A stretch of 64,000 nt of DNA, taken from contig CAJIYP010000003.1 in assembly GCA_905181705.1 (NCBI GenBank), forward strand, positions 1-64,000. The letters are read 5' to 3'. The notes under the pieces were generated by a model, which saw only the letters and a list, made by a program, of their open reading frames with translations, searched no databases and had not been told where the DNA came from. This DNA is from Cryomorphaceae bacterium BACL29 MAG-121220-bin8 (GTDB lineage Bacteria; Bacteroidota; Bacteroidia; Flavobacteriales; Flavobacteriaceae). Below, in pieces: positions 18,673 to 32,711 of this stretch; the stretch's first letter is position 1, and each line of letters begins with the position of its first letter. The position numbers and the translations under genes are program-made.

Positions 18673-21486
18673 CTATTTATTTAATAAAATAGGATCTCCA
18701 AATCCAAGTTTTTTCATTCTTTCTAACTGAGTATCTGCATCTCCAACAACCAACCAGATCATTTTATTTGGATTCACATATTTATTTGCTAATTCTTTAA
18801 TACTACTAATAGTCATGTCTTCTACAATTTGCTCTCTTTCTTTTATATAATCAGCTTTCCAATCAAAATTACTGATTGTAGATAGCATTCTTAACTTTGC
18901 ATTTGCAGTTTCAAAAGCTCTAGCATTACTTTTAATTAAAAAGCTTTTGGAGGTTTGTAAATCTTTTTCAGAAAACGTGTTAGGATAATCTGTTAAAATT
19001 TTCTTTACCAATAATGAAGATTCCAACGTAACATTACTTCTAACTCCACTTGAAATTATGAAAACACCTTTATCTTTTGATCCTGAAAATCTAGAACTAA
19101 CGCCGTAAGTATACCCCTTCCCTTCTCTTAATTCTTGTGTTAATCTAGAGGCAAAACCACCACCACCTAGAATATAATTCATTACTGTCGCTGGATAATA
19201 GTCTTTATCTGTTGCCGCCAATGCAGGTGCGCCAAATTGTAAAATAGATTGTTTTGAATCAGGAATATCATAAAAATATACTGAAGATTTATTTGGAACT
19301 TCAGGGATTTCATATTTAGGTATCGTAACTGTTTTTGGTTTCCAATTTAAATCTAATGAACTTAAAGAATTGAGAACTTCACTTTTTTTGATATTTCCAA
19401 CTACTAACATTTTAGAGACAGAGGGTGAAATGTATTTAGTATAAAACAATTTTACATCCTCTATAGTAATTAGTTCCAAAGAATTTAAGGTTCCTAAAAT
19501 ATTTTTTGAACGAATGTTATCATTACCGTATATCAATTTATTAAAAATATTTCTTGCAACCGAATTAGGATTGGCTTCTTGCTGGCGAATATTTGAGATA
19601 GTTGCTTTTTTTAATAAATCAAATTCTTGTTTATCAAACCTTGGCTGTAACAACATTTCCTGAGCTAACAATAAAGTGGCTTTATAGTTTTTAGAAAGAG
19701 TTGTTCCTGAAATGTTAATACTTTCTGAGTTAGAGGACACATAAATAGAAGCTCCAAGTTCTTGTATAGCTTCCTCTAGTTCTTTAACCGTTTTGTCTCT
19801 CGTTCCTTTATTTAACAATTGTGCAGTTAAATAAGAGAGACCTAGTTTATCCATAGATTCTAATAACTGACCTCCTTCAATAATTAAGTTAAAACTCACT
19901 AGGGGGACTTCACTGTTTTTTATTCCATAAACCTTTAGTCCATTATCTAAATCAGTTTGATAGACTTCTGGGACATTTAAAGAAGGAATGTCTCCGTAAT
20001 CAGGTTCTTTACTTCTATCAAAGCTAGATGATGTTTTTTTATATTCGGATGAAACATTTGGATTAAAGGTTGATTCAGCTCCAATAACAATTTTTTCTTC
20101 AACTACATTAGCCAACTTAGAACCCTTTAAAGCAAGTTCTGGACTGTTTTTTGGAACAAAACTTGTAGTAATATAATTTTTATCTTTGATATAATGATTA
20201 TATACCCGCATTACATCTTTACTATTAACAGCTAAAGTGTTTTTAATATCCTGAGTTACAAAGCCAGGATTGCCAGTGTAAATATTGTATGAAGCTAAAT
20301 TTGTTCCTTTCCCCAAAACACTAGATAAACTTCTGTAAAAGTTTGTTTCTTGACCTGCTTTAATTCTACTTAAATCTTTTTCTGAAATACCTTCATTTTC
20401 AAATTTTTCAAATGCATTTAAAATGCCGGTCTTAACTTTCTCCAAATTCACATTATTAAAAGCTCTTACAGACAACTGCATATTACCAGCTAGTTCGTAT
20501 GAATAATTATACATTCTTGTGTTGGAAGTAACTTTTAATTCATCTATTAAAACCTGGTTTAAAGGAGCTGATTTACCATCTGATAAATACTGAGTTAAAA
20601 CCTCTAAAGCATAGGAATCAGGATGGTAATTCGCCACACTTGGCCAAACCATAGTTAACTGAGGAACTTTTGCAAAATTATCTTCATAATAAAGGTTCTT
20701 TTTTTCTAATAACAATCCTGGTCTTTTCACCATTGGAATGATTTGATCTCCTCTTGGGATTTCATCAAAATATTTATAAACCCATTTCTTTGCTTGATCA
20801 ACATCAATATCTCCAGATAAAACTAAAGTTGCATTGTTAGGAACATACCACTTTTTAAAAAAAGATTTAACATCATCCAAAGTTGCATTTTGCAAATCTT
20901 CTAATGAACCTATAACCTGCCAGTTATATGGATGATCTTTTGGATATAAGTTTTTGTCAATTACATATTGGTTGTGGCCGTAAGGCCTGTTGTCATAAGA
21001 CTGTCTTTTTTCATTTTTAACTACTTGCTTTTCTTTCTCTAAAACAGGGATAGTGACTGTATTAATAAACCAACCTAATTTATCTGCTTCTGCCCAAATC
21101 ATTTTTTCCAAAGCATCTTTAGGGACTGTCTGTAAATAATTTGTTCGATCAGGAGAAGTAGAACCATTTGCTCCTGATCCTCCTATTCTTGCACTCATTT
21201 TATCTAATCCACCTTTGCCTAAATTTTCAGATTCTAAAAAAAGTAAGTGTTCAAATAAATGAGCAAAACCCGTTCTACCTTGAGTTTCTCTTGCAGAACC
21301 AACATGAACCATTAACTCAACAGCTACAACAGGATCTGATTTATCTACATGAAAAATAACATCCAATCCATTATCTAACTCTATTTTTTCGAAATCAATA
21401 TTTAATTCTTTATTTTTTTGATTGTTAATATTAGAACAACTTGAGAGAAGGACTATAAATAGTAAAAGGAGGAATTTATTTTTCAT
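18673..21486 (-). CDS. M16-family zinc peptidase, two-domain lipoprotein
   Basis: Lipobox LSSC; inverted zinc motif GFAHLFEHLLFLES (HxxEH); second M16 half with GGGGFASRLTQELREGKGYTYGVSS. Confidence 0.92.
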   Translation of the reverse strand: MKNKFLLLLFIVLLSSCSNINNQKNKELNIDFEKIELDNGLDVIFHVDKSDPVVAVELMVHVGSARETQGRTGFAHLFEHLLFLESENLGKGGLDKMSARIGGSGANGSTSPDRTNYLQTVPKDALEKMIWAEADKLGWFINTVTIPVLEKEKQVVKNEKRQSYDNRPYGHNQYVIDKNLYPKDHPYNWQVIGSLEDLQNATLDDVKSFFKKWYVPNNATLVLSGDIDVDQAKKWVYKYFDEIPRGDQIIPMVKRPGLLLEKKNLYYEDNFAKVPQLTMVWPSVANYHPDSYALEVLTQYLSDGKSAPLNQVLIDELKVTSNTRMYNYSYELAGNMQLSVRAFNNVNLEKVKTGILNAFEKFENEGISEKDLSRIKAGQETNFYRSLSSVLGKGTNLASYNIYTGNPGFVTQDIKNTLAVNSKDVMRVYNHYIKDKNYITTSFVPKNSPELALKGSKLANVVEEKIVIGAESTFNPNVSSEYKKTSSSFDRSKEPDYGDIPSLNVPEVYQTDLDNGLKVYGIKNSEVPLVSFNLIIEGGQLLESMDKLGLSYLTAQLLNKGTRDKTVKELEEAIQELGASIYVSSNSESINISGTTLSKNYKATLLLAQEMLLQPRFDKQEFDLLKKATISNIRQQEANPNSVARNIFNKLIYGNDNIRSKNILGTLNSLELITIEDVKLFYTKYISPSVSKMLVVGNIKKSEVLNSLSSLDLNWKPKTVTIPKYEIPEVPNKSSVYFYDIPDSKQSILQFGAPALAATDKDYYPATVMNYILGGGGFASRLTQELREGKGYTYGVSSRFSGSKDKGVFIISSGVRSNVTLESSLLVKKILTDYPNTFSEKDLQTSKSFLIKSNARAFETANAKLRMLSTISNFDWKADYIKEREQIVEDMTISSIKELANKYVNPNKMIWLVVGDADTQLERMKKLGFGDPILLNK

Positions 21487-21628
21487 TGTTTTTATTTATT
21501 ACAGTTAAATTACAAAATTAAGAATGATAAGTGTTTAATTGTAAACTTGAATAAGTTTGTAACACTATTATTATAAAAACTCTGTATTAAATTGGATTAA
21601 ATTGTTTGTAGATTTAAATAAAAATTAA

Positions 21629-22087
21629 ATGGGATTTAATATTGTACTTGTTGAACCAGAAATACCTATGAATACTGGAAATATCGGCCGTCTTAGTTTG
21701 GCGTCAGGATCAGTTTTACATTTAGTCAAACCATTTGGATTTGAATTAAATGATTCTAGATTAAAAAGAGCTGGACTGGATTATTGGAAACATATTTCGT
21801 TAAAAATTCATGAAAATATAGATGAGTTTTTATTGGCAAATAAAGATAAAAACATGGTTTATCTTTCAAGCTCCGGTAAAAAGAATTATTGTTCAATAGA
21901 GTATAAGGATAATATGTTCCTGGTTTTTGGAAAAGAATCAGTGGGACTATCCAAAACTATAATTACTAACAGTCAAGATAAAATATATAAAATTCCTATA
22001 TACAGCAGTCATATTAGAAGTTTAAACTTAGCAAATGCTGTTAGTATAGTAGTTTATGAGGGACTGAGAAATATTAATCTTATTTAA
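21629..22087 (+). CDS. trmL: tRNA (cytidine(34)-2'-O)-methyltransferase, SPOUT family
   Basis: [51 protein letters not shown]. Confidence 0.92.
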   Translation: MGFNIVLVEPEIPMNTGNIGRLSLASGSVLHLVKPFGFELNDSRLKRAGLDYWKHISLKIHENIDEFLLANKDKNMVYLSSSGKKNYCSIEYKDNMFLVFGKESVGLSKTIITNSQDKIYKIPIYSSHIRSLNLANAVSIVVYEGLRNINLI

Positions 22088-23408
22088 TATAATTAAACAA
22101 TATATTTTCAATTAATTCTTGTTTGCCACTTTTTAGAGGAATCTCACCATTTTTAATTGCTAAAATGTACAAGTCTTCTAATTTAAGTTTACCATTTTCA
22201 AATTTCCTACCATCCCCTGAATCAAATGATTCGTACCTCTTTTTAAGCATTGATGTTAATGGAGAATCAGTTAAAAGTCTGTCTGCAATTAAAAGTGCTC
22301 TTGCAAAAGTATCTGCTCCTCCAATATGAGCTATAAACAAATCTTCAGGATCAGTAGAATTTCTTCTTAATTTGGCATCAAAATTAACTCCTCCACCTTG
22401 CAATCCACCTGACTTTAATAAAACCAACATAGCCTCTGTGGTTTCTTGAATATTTGTAGGAAATTGATCTGTATCCCATCCGTTTTGATAATCTCCTCTG
22501 TTGGCATCTATACTTCCTAACATACCTGCCTTTGCGGCTACAGTTAATTCGTGTTGAAAAGTGTGCTGAGCAAGAGTTGCATGGTTGACTTCAATATTTA
22601 TTTTAAAATCATTCTGTAAACCATATTCTTTCAAAAAACCAATAGCAGTTGCAGTATCAAAATCATATTGATGTTTTGAGGGTTCCATTGGTTTTGGTTC
22701 AATAAAAAAGGTACCATTAAAACCTTTACTACGAGCATAATCCCTACACATTTTTAAAAATTCAGCCATGTGATCCAGTTCTCTTCCCATATCAGTATTT
22801 AAAAGAGACGTATAACCTTCTCTCCCTCCCCAAAAAACATAATTTTCCCCTTTTAAAGCAATAGTCGCATCGAGAGCTAATTTAATTTGTCCTCCTGCCC
22901 TAGCCACAACATCAAAATCAGGGTTTGTAGCAGCTCCGTTCATGTAACGTGGATTTGAAAAACAATTTGCTGTACCCCAAAGCAATTTGATTCCAGACTG
23001 ATTTTTCTTTTCTTTTATATATTCCGTTATTTCTAATAATCTTTGTTCGGATTCTTGAAAAGTAGAAGCCTCTTGGACTAAATCAAAATCATGAAAACAA
23101 AAATAATCAAAACCCATTTTTGAAATAAATTCAAATGCAGCATCTGCTTTGTCTTTTGCAGCTATTAAAGGATTATTTGACTTATCCCAAGGGAAATTTT
23201 GAGTACCTAATCCGAATGGGTCTGCTCCTTGTCCACAGAATGAATGCCAGTATGCTACAGCAAACTTAAAATGATTTCTCATTGGTTTACCAGCTACTAT
23301 TTGATCAGGATTATAATATTTAAATGATAGTGGGTTTTTTGAACTAGATCCTTCAAATTTAATATCATTTATTCCTTTAAAAAATTCTTTTTTTCCTATG
23401 ATAGCCAT
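22080..23408 (-). CDS. xylA: Xylose isomerase
   Basis: [64 protein letters not shown]. Confidence 0.97.
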   Translation of the reverse strand: MAIIGKKEFFKGINDIKFEGSSSKNPLSFKYYNPDQIVAGKPMRNHFKFAVAYWHSFCGQGADPFGLGTQNFPWDKSNNPLIAAKDKADAAFEFISKMGFDYFCFHDFDLVQEASTFQESEQRLLEITEYIKEKKNQSGIKLLWGTANCFSNPRYMNGAATNPDFDVVARAGGQIKLALDATIALKGENYVFWGGREGYTSLLNTDMGRELDHMAEFLKMCRDYARSKGFNGTFFIEPKPMEPSKHQYDFDTATAIGFLKEYGLQNDFKINIEVNHATLAQHTFQHELTVAAKAGMLGSIDANRGDYQNGWDTDQFPTNIQETTEAMLVLLKSGGLQGGGVNFDAKLRRNSTDPEDLFIAHIGGADTFARALLIADRLLTDSPLTSMLKKRYESFDSGDGRKFENGKLKLEDLYILAIKNGEIPLKSGKQELIENILFNYIK

Positions 23409-23415
23409 TAATTAT

Positions 23416-24894
23416 TTATTTTAAAATTGAATTTAATTTATGTTTCCACTTTTCATACGCTTCGATATACTGATCATTATTTTTTAATGGAATATGTGTT
23501 TTAATAAAGTCGTTTCTAGAAACATTTTCAGAAAAACTTTTAAAATCACCAGTTTCACATCCTACCGCTCTAGCAGCTCCATATGCTCCAGAAACATCGT
23601 GTATTTCAATATCCTTATTTAGTACGCTACTAATTGTGTTCGAAAAAATATTTGACTGAAATAAATTATCGTTACCCGCTCTTATTAAAGAAGGATTAAA
23701 ATTGTCATTGATTAAAATTTCCATTCCATAAATTAATGAAAAAGCGATTCCTTCCAGAGATGCTCTCAAAATATGTGACTTTGTATGAATATTAAAATCT
23801 AAATTAGTTATTGAACTTCCTATGTTTTTATTTTCAAAAATTCTTTCCGCGCCATTTCCAAAAGGAAAAACAAACAAACCTTCACTTCCCACATTAACAT
23901 TAGCGGCATTTTGGTTCATATAATCATATGAATTATTTGCTGTTAAATTTTTAATCCACTTATATTGAATACCTGCTCCATTTATACATAACAACTTTCC
24001 TAAAAGTCTATTTTTGTTAGAATAATTAACATGTGCAAAGTTATTTATCCTCATAGTTTCTTCAGAATTTAAAACATCAGTTATAGCATACAAAACACCT
24101 GATGTTCCACCGGTCGCTGCAACTTCTCCAGAATTCATAATATTCAATGACATGGCATTGTTGGGCTGATCTCCAGCCCTATATCTAATTGGAATACCTT
24201 TAGGTAGTCCAGTTTCATTTGAAGCAGCCTTATTAATATAACCTTGATCAGTAAAATTATCAACAAGTGAAGGAGTTAAGCTATTATCAATTGCAAAGTA
24301 ATCCAGTAACCAATTAGCTACATTGTTTTCTTTAAAATCCCAAAGCATAGCTTCAGACAAACCATTTGAAGTGGTTGACATTTCGCCTGTTAACTTAAAT
24401 CCTAAGAAATCACCTGGCAACATAAATTTAAATACCTTTTCATACAGCTCAGGTTCATTATTTTTAACCCAAGCTAATTTGGAGATTGTAAAGTTTCCGG
24501 GAGAATTAAGCAAATGTTCGCTACATTTTTTTTTACCATTTTCTAGAAATGCTTTGTTTCCAATTTCAACTGCTCGATCGTCACACCAAATAATTGAATT
24601 TCTAAGTGAATTTCCGTTTTTATCTAATAAAACTAGTCCATGCATTTGATATGAAATTCCCACTCCTAAAATTTCATATGAATTTATGTTTGCTTCCTTA
24701 ATTATTCTTTTAGTTCCTTTACAAAAACATTTCCACCAATAATTTGGATCTTGTTCAGCCCATCCTCTATTAGGAGAAATAATATCCATTTCATTCTCAG
24801 GTTCTTGAACTAATAAAATTTTCTCACCCGTGCTGGCATTAGTTAATGCAACTTTCAGAGAAGAACTTCCTAAATCATAACCTATATAGTACAT
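23416..24894 (-). CDS. xylB: Xylulokinase (FGGY family)
   Basis: [43 protein letters not shown]; adjacent to xylA. Confidence 0.92.
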   Translation of the reverse strand: MYYIGYDLGSSSLKVALTNASTGEKILLVQEPENEMDIISPNRGWAEQDPNYWWKCFCKGTKRIIKEANINSYEILGVGISYQMHGLVLLDKNGNSLRNSIIWCDDRAVEIGNKAFLENGKKKCSEHLLNSPGNFTISKLAWVKNNEPELYEKVFKFMLPGDFLGFKLTGEMSTTSNGLSEAMLWDFKENNVANWLLDYFAIDNSLTPSLVDNFTDQGYINKAASNETGLPKGIPIRYRAGDQPNNAMSLNIMNSGEVAATGGTSGVLYAITDVLNSEETMRINNFAHVNYSNKNRLLGKLLCINGAGIQYKWIKNLTANNSYDYMNQNAANVNVGSEGLFVFPFGNGAERIFENKNIGSSITNLDFNIHTKSHILRASLEGIAFSLIYGMEILINDNFNPSLIRAGNDNLFQSNIFSNTISSVLNKDIEIHDVSGAYGAARAVGCETGDFKSFSENVSRNDFIKTHIPLKNNDQYIEAYEKWKHKLNSILK

Positions 24895-24980
24895 GAAATT
24901 CTTTTTATTAATGGATTGTTTTTAGAATTATTTAAATAATATAATAATATTTAGTTTAAGAGGCATTTTTTTAAGCATTT

Positions 24981-25523
24981 TTACTGAACAGAATCAATAG
25001 CATAAAGTTTCCAATTATTATTTATTCTCTTGTAAAAATAAAGTCCCTGTCCAGTGTAGATTTTATTATAATTAGTATTATATCTACTATACGTAGCTTT
25101 TACAAGACAGGTATTCTGGGACAATTGAAAAAACTCATAATCTTCTAAAAGAGAATACCTATAACCAACTTGCATATTCGCTTCTCTAACAACCTTATAC
25201 CTTTCTACTAATTCCGATTTATTATTTAAAACCACTGGGCTGGTTGAAATACCAAAAACTGAGGGAAAAGAAAAATATGAAGCTAATTTTTCATAATCTT
25301 TATATTCAAAAGCTTTACTGTAATTTTTCCATAAAGAGATGATGTTTTTTTCAATATCATTATTAGAATTTTTATCTACTTTATCTTTAAAATCTATATC
25401 GATATTACCAACTAATTTTTCAGCTTGTTTCAATAAGTTTTGTAAACCGTTTTTTTTATTAGAATCGTCCTGGCTTACAGAAAATAAAGGAATGAATAAA
25501 AGTATAAGGAATAGCTTTTTCAT
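24981..25523 (-). CDS. Secreted hypothetical protein, NTF2/SnoaL-like
   Basis: Signal peptide; IISLWKNYSKAFEYKDYEKLASYFSFPSVF... ends NNNWKLYAIDSVQ, a typical NTF2-like end. Confidence 0.5.
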   Translation of the reverse strand: MKKLFLILLFIPLFSVSQDDSNKKNGLQNLLKQAEKLVGNIDIDFKDKVDKNSNNDIEKNIISLWKNYSKAFEYKDYEKLASYFSFPSVFGISTSPVVLNNKSELVERYKVVREANMQVGYRYSLLEDYEFFQLSQNTCLVKATYSRYNTNYNKIYTGQGLYFYKRINNNWKLYAIDSVQ

Positions 25524-25547
25524 ATTATAAATTTAAGAATTTGGAGT

Positions 25548-28068
25548 TTATTTTGTGCTTCTTTCGTAAGCAAAACCGCCTTTCTCACCCTGTGACCAAG
25601 ATGTAAATTTAACTGTTAAATACACATCGTCTTTTTCCAAATACATCACTAAATTTTTACCAACAACATTTTTAGGTTTTCCAACTGCTGCTCTAAATTT
25701 TTTAAATGTTAACGTTTCTATTTGATCAATTGTTCCAACTGCCCATTTAGTTCCTACAGGACTATTGTTTTCATCGGGTTTACTTTCTTCTTTAATATTA
25801 TATATTTGTCCATACCCGTTTTTACCATCTTCTTTTTTGTTTGGTCTAGTAATCCAAACGTTATCTGTAATTCTATCTTGATTGGACTCCAAAGTGGGAT
25901 CAGATTGATCGCCTTTAGTAAATGTCATATTAGTTCCTGTCCAAATATTACTTCCAGAGGATGGGCATGTCCCCCAAACTGGTTTATTAGCATCTGTTAA
26001 AGCTGATGATTGGCTAAAGAAACTTGGTTCTGAAGTAAATTTGGTTACACACCATTTAGTTAAATCTTGATTAAAAGCAGAAGCATATCTAAACATACCA
26101 TCTATATTAGTCACATTACTCACATCCCAAGAACTTATATCTTGATTGAAAGCAGAAGCAAAAACATACTACTCATATTATTCACATTACTCACATCCCA
26201 ACTTCCAATGTATTGGTTAAAAGCAGTTGCACCAGAAAACATTGAATATCATTGTAAGCACATTACTCACATCCCAAGAACTTATATCTTTATTAAATAA
26301 TTTAGCACCAGAAAACATCTCTTCCATAGAAAAAACTTTACTAGTATCCCAGTTACTAATATCTCCATTAAAATTATTAGCAAACTTAAACATCATTTCC
26401 ATATTAATCCCCTTGCTTGGAGCCCAACTACCAATATCTTGATTAAAAGATTGAGCTCCATAAAACATGCGACTCATATCTGTCACATTGCTAACATCCC
26501 AACTCCCAATATATTGATTAAATGATCTATTGTAACTAAACATAGCAGACATATCAGTCACATTGCTGACATTCCAACCTGAAATATCTTGATTAAAAGT
26601 TGAATATTGAAACATCAAAGCCATATTAGTCACATTGTTAACATCCCAACCTGAAATATCCTGATTAAAAACACCAGCAACATTTTGACCTCCAGCAAAC
26701 ATTAAATACATTGTAGTCACATTGCTAACATCCCAACCTGAAATATCCTGATTAAAAACACCTTCAGCAAACATTTTACTCATATCTTTCACGTTGCTAA
26801 CATCCCAACCTGAAATATCCGAATTAAAAGCATTATTAGTAGAAAACATTTGCGACATATTAGTCACATTACTAACATCCCAACTACTGAGATTTTGGTT
26901 AAAAGAATTTGCTCCATAAAACATAAAACTCATATCAGTAACTTTACTTACATCCCATTTGTTTATATCCTGATTGAAAGCAGTACGAGCAAACATAGTG
27001 TTCATATCAGTCACTTTACTCACATCCCAACCTGAAATATCTTGATTAAATGAACGGACATTCAGAAAACATACTACCCATATTAGTCACATTACTCACA
27101 TCCCAAGAACTTAAATCTTGGTTAAAAGAACTGGCAGCAGAAAACATACTACCCATATTAGTCACATTACTCACATCCCAAGAACTTAAATCTTGGTTAA
27201 AAGAATTGGCAGCAGAAAACATAGCTGACATATCAGTCACATTACTTACATCCCAGCGTCCAATGTCTTGGTTGAATTTTGAACCGTTATACGATCCCAA
27301 AAAAATACCCGACATATCTGTCACGTTACTTACATCCCAACTGGAAATGTCTTGATTGAAATCTTCTTTTGCTTCAAAAAGAATTTTCATACCAGTGACA
27401 AGTGTAGTTACAACTTTTGTTACATCTTCATCATTGTCTGCCATTGATTTTAAGATAGTATTATCCACAGCAGTATAAGTGACACCTCCTAACTCTCCCT
27501 TAGTTCCTGCCGTTACCCAATCATAAGCTTTTATAGTAACCCCATTCTCATCTAAATAAAAAGGGATTAATGTCTCAAAAACTGCAGTTACTGTTTTAGG
27601 TTTATCAATAGTAATTTCCTTTGGATTCTCTGTTCCTGTCAAATCTCCACTCCATTGCTTGAATTTCCATCCAGCAGAGGGTGTTGCTGTTAATTCCACT
27701 ACCGTTCCACTATTGTAATCCGTAGCAGCACCTGCTTTTATTATCTTCTCTGTGATTGTTCCTTCTCCTTCAACAGCTGTGGTTAAAGCATATTTCTTTT
27801 TAACAAAGTTTGCAACCACTGTTTTATCAGAATTCATTACAACAGTTGTTTCTGAACCGCCCATAGCTCCTGTCCAGTTTTTGAATTCATATTCTGCAGC
27901 TGCGGTAGCAGTTAAGTTAGCCGTGTCTCCTTCATTATACTGCCTTGTGTCTGGCAAGACTGTTCCGGCTTCCACAGGATTAGAAGAGGTGGTTAAGGTA
28001 AATTTTATTGTTTCCTTGGTACAAGAAAATAAAAATAATACCGATAAAAATAAAATGAATTTTTTCAT
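25548..28068 (-). CDS. DUF285/BspA-like surface lipoprotein with a C-terminal uncharacterised domain; broken into three ORFs by frameshifts
   Basis: ORFs 27046-28068, 26217-27023 and 25548-26123 carry a continuous [20 protein letters not shown] repeat series; the repeat reading continues in other frames across ~27046-27066 and ~26160-26250. Lipoprotein signal LFSC at the 28068 end. Confidence 0.8.
27468..28068. repeat. Near-identical direct repeat, copy 2
   Basis: See copy 1. Confidence 0.88.
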
Positions 28069-28116
28069 AATTAATATATAAAATAGTAAGAGTTAAAATT
28101 GTGTTGGACTAACACT

Positions 28117-28587
28117 CTATTTGGTACTTCTTTCGTAAGCAAAACCGCCTTTTTTACCCTCAGACCAAGACGTGATTTTTACACTTAAGTACGTGTCATC
28201 ATCAACTAAATACATCACTAGATTTTTACCAATAGCATCTTTTGGTTTACTAACTGCTGTTCTGAATTTTGTAAATGAAAGAGTTTCGATTTGACTTAAT
28301 GTACCAATAGCCCATTTAGTACCAACGGGACTATTTGTTTTATCAGCGACGCTTTCTTTTACAATGTTATAAAATTGACCGCCATCATTTCCTCTGGTAA
28401 TCCATACATTAGATGTTAATCGGTCTTGATTGGCCTGAGCGGTAGGATCTGAACCCTCTGATTTGGTAAATGTTATAGTTGCTCCATTCCAAATAGTTGC
28501 AGAATTTGTGAAAGTGTTTTCACCTTCGTCACTGGAGGAACAAGAAATAATTAATAGGCTTATTAAAAGTAGTTTTATTTTATTCAT
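28117..28587 (-). CDS. Small lipoprotein consisting of the same domain found at the C-terminus of the adjacent DUF285 gene
   Basis: Lipobox LIISC; IWNGATITFTKSEGSDPTAQANQDRLTSNVWITRG...YNIVKES...[32 protein letters not shown]...GFAYERSTK aligns end to end with the C-terminus of 25548-26123. Confidence 0.75.
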   Translation of the reverse strand: MNKIKLLLISLLIISCSSSDEGENTFTNSATIWNGATITFTKSEGSDPTAQANQDRLTSNVWITRGNDGGQFYNIVKESVADKTNSPVGTKWAIGTLSQIETLSFTKFRTAVSKPKDAIGKNLVMYLVDDDTYLSVKITSWSEGKKGGFAYERSTK

Positions 28588-28730
28588 AGTTGTAAAAGTA
28601 AAGAAAACATCCTAATTGAAATCTTATTAAAAGTTTTATTTATAAATTATAAGTATTTATTATTTAGAATTGAAATATTTTTCTTTTAATACTTGAACTT
28701 CTGGTATATATTTGTGTATATAATTCATAA

Positions 28731-30902
<2,172 letters not shown>

Positions 30903-30935
30903 TGACGATTAACATGTTAATTATAAAATATATTT

Positions 30936-30967
30936 AAGAAAAACCAGCTATTAAGCTGGTTTTTCTT
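30936..30967 (+). terminator. Intrinsic terminator after katG
   Basis: AAAAACCAGCT-ATTA-AGCTGGTTTTTCTT hairpin followed by T-rich tract. Confidence 0.8.
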
Positions 30968-30981
30968 TTAAAAATTAATTT

Positions 30982-31737
30982 TTAATTTATTTGAGTACTT
31001 AATTCCATATTTAAATGGTGTCTCTCTGTTGTTCTACTATACATTTCAAGAGCATCATTATATAATCCCGCATCTCTTCTGTATGCTTCCCAACCAAACA
31101 TATCATTGTATAGTTCTTCTTCACTTTTTTCACTATCAGGATAGCTTCCTGACTCACCATAACTATTGAAACCTTCACAAATAATGTATTCATTTGTATT
31201 TCCTCCAGACATTACTCTAAATACTCCGACAATGCCAGAAAAATTATTTTTTTCCTGAACCATTTTTAATCTTCTTAAGAAATTTATAACATCTTGGTCT
31301 TTTCCAGGTTTAATAATTCTTTTATTTACCAGCATATACTTAAATTGATTTTCTGGTTTCCAATTATAAGAAATCCAATCAAGTCTTCTCCAGACTTTCC
31401 AGCCTGTTGATTCTTCAATAAATGGGTCCACTTTTTCACTCCAGTATTTTAATTCATCACTTCTATCATCCTGAGAATTCATAAAGTCCCAATCTTTCCA
31501 TCCAATAACTCTAGAATACATACCTTGATTTTCACCATCCATTATATTAAAAGTATACATAGCTGTTTCTGTTGAATTATTAAATTTTTTCATTTTTTTT
31601 GCTGCAGCAGCCTCAAATTCTTCATTCATACCTTTTTTAACTTTGAGCTCATAGGTCATCCAAATTTCTGGACCATCTTGAGCGGACAAAATAATAGTAA
31701 AAAGCATAGTAAAAACAAATAAAATTGATTTTTTCAT
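30982..31737 (-). CDS. Secreted hypothetical protein, possible dimeric alpha/beta barrel (ABM-like)
   Basis: Signal peptide MKKSILFVFTMLFTIILSAQ; two similar halves WMTYELKVKKGMNEEFEAA and YMLVNKRIIKPGKDQDVINFL. Confidence 0.5.
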   Translation of the reverse strand: MKKSILFVFTMLFTIILSAQDGPEIWMTYELKVKKGMNEEFEAAAAKKMKKFNNSTETAMYTFNIMDGENQGMYSRVIGWKDWDFMNSQDDRSDELKYWSEKVDPFIEESTGWKVWRRLDWISYNWKPENQFKYMLVNKRIIKPGKDQDVINFLRRLKMVQEKNNFSGIVGVFRVMSGGNTNEYIICEGFNSYGESGSYPDSEKSEEELYNDMFGWEAYRRDAGLYNDALEMYSRTTERHHLNMELSTQIN

Positions 31738-31832
31738 AATATATATTTTTTTAAAATTAATAACTTAAATATATAAAAAATACTTTATAGAATGTTTTAA
31801 ATTAGTGATAATAAATAATATTGATTAATAAA

Positions 31833-32651
31833 TTACATTTTAAATGTAGAAATTACTGGATGGTGATCAGAAGCCCATCTATCAAAATTTGTTTTCAAAT
31901 GAACATGACTGGAATTTAATAGTCTTATGTTTTTTTTAAAAATATAATCTATTCTCTTTGTAGAATTAGATTTTAAATCAAAACCATTATATGTACCGTA
32001 TAATTTATTTTCTTTAGCCATTTCTATATTAACATCATTAAACGATTTTTGAAGTTTTTTAATTGGATTTGAATCATCTGATAGGTTAAAGTCTCCAGTA
32101 ATAATTATTGGATTTTCCTTATTCGTTATTTGAGTAATTTTATTAATAATTAAATCCACTGACTTTTCTCTAGCTATCTCACCAATGTGATCAAAATGTG
32201 TATTAAATATCCATATTTTATTTTTGGAATTTATCTGTTCAAACAATGCATAAGTACATATTCTTTCCATTGCTGCGTCCCATCCTATTGAAATTTGTTC
32301 TGGTGTTTCAGATAACCAAAATGTATTGGATTTAACTAAATTAAATTTTGATTTATTATAAAAAATTGGACTATACTCACCCTTAGTTTTTCCATCATCA
32401 CGTCCTACTCCAACAAAATCATAATCTGAAAGTTCAGAGTTTAAGTATTGAAGTTGTTGATGAGTAACTTCTTGAAATCCTATAAAATCAGGACTTTGAT
32501 TAAAAACAAAACTTATAATTTCTGTTCTTCTATTTTCCCAAATATCCTTCCCATCATTGGGGTTATTATATCTGATGTTATAAGAAATTACTTTTATTTC
32601 ATTAGAAAATAAAATGGTAAAAATCAAATAAGAATATAGAAGAATTTTCAT
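31833..32651 (-). CDS. Secreted endonuclease/exonuclease/phosphatase family protein
   Basis: VISYNIRYNNPNDGKDIWENRR, DFIGFQEVTHQQL, IITGDFNLSDDS, ASDHHPVIS. Confidence 0.9.
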   Translation of the reverse strand: MKILLYSYLIFTILFSNEIKVISYNIRYNNPNDGKDIWENRRTEIISFVFNQSPDFIGFQEVTHQQLQYLNSELSDYDFVGVGRDDGKTKGEYSPIFYNKSKFNLVKSNTFWLSETPEQISIGWDAAMERICTYALFEQINSKNKIWIFNTHFDHIGEIAREKSVDLIINKITQITNKENPIIITGDFNLSDDSNPIKKLQKSFNDVNIEMAKENKLYGTYNGFDLKSNSTKRIDYIFKKNIRLLNSSHVHLKTNFDRWASDHHPVISTFKM

Positions 32652-32711
32652 TTTTGTTTAATAACATTATTTATATCAGGTAAAATACTAATACATTTTA
32701 TATATTGTTAA

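Noticed and set aside
26067-27355. Plus-strand ORFs at 26067-26300, 26227-26442, 26850-27035 and 27050-27355 with repeats such as [18 protein letters not shown]
   Set aside because: Antisense shadows of the WDVSNVTDM repeats; no independent coding evidence.
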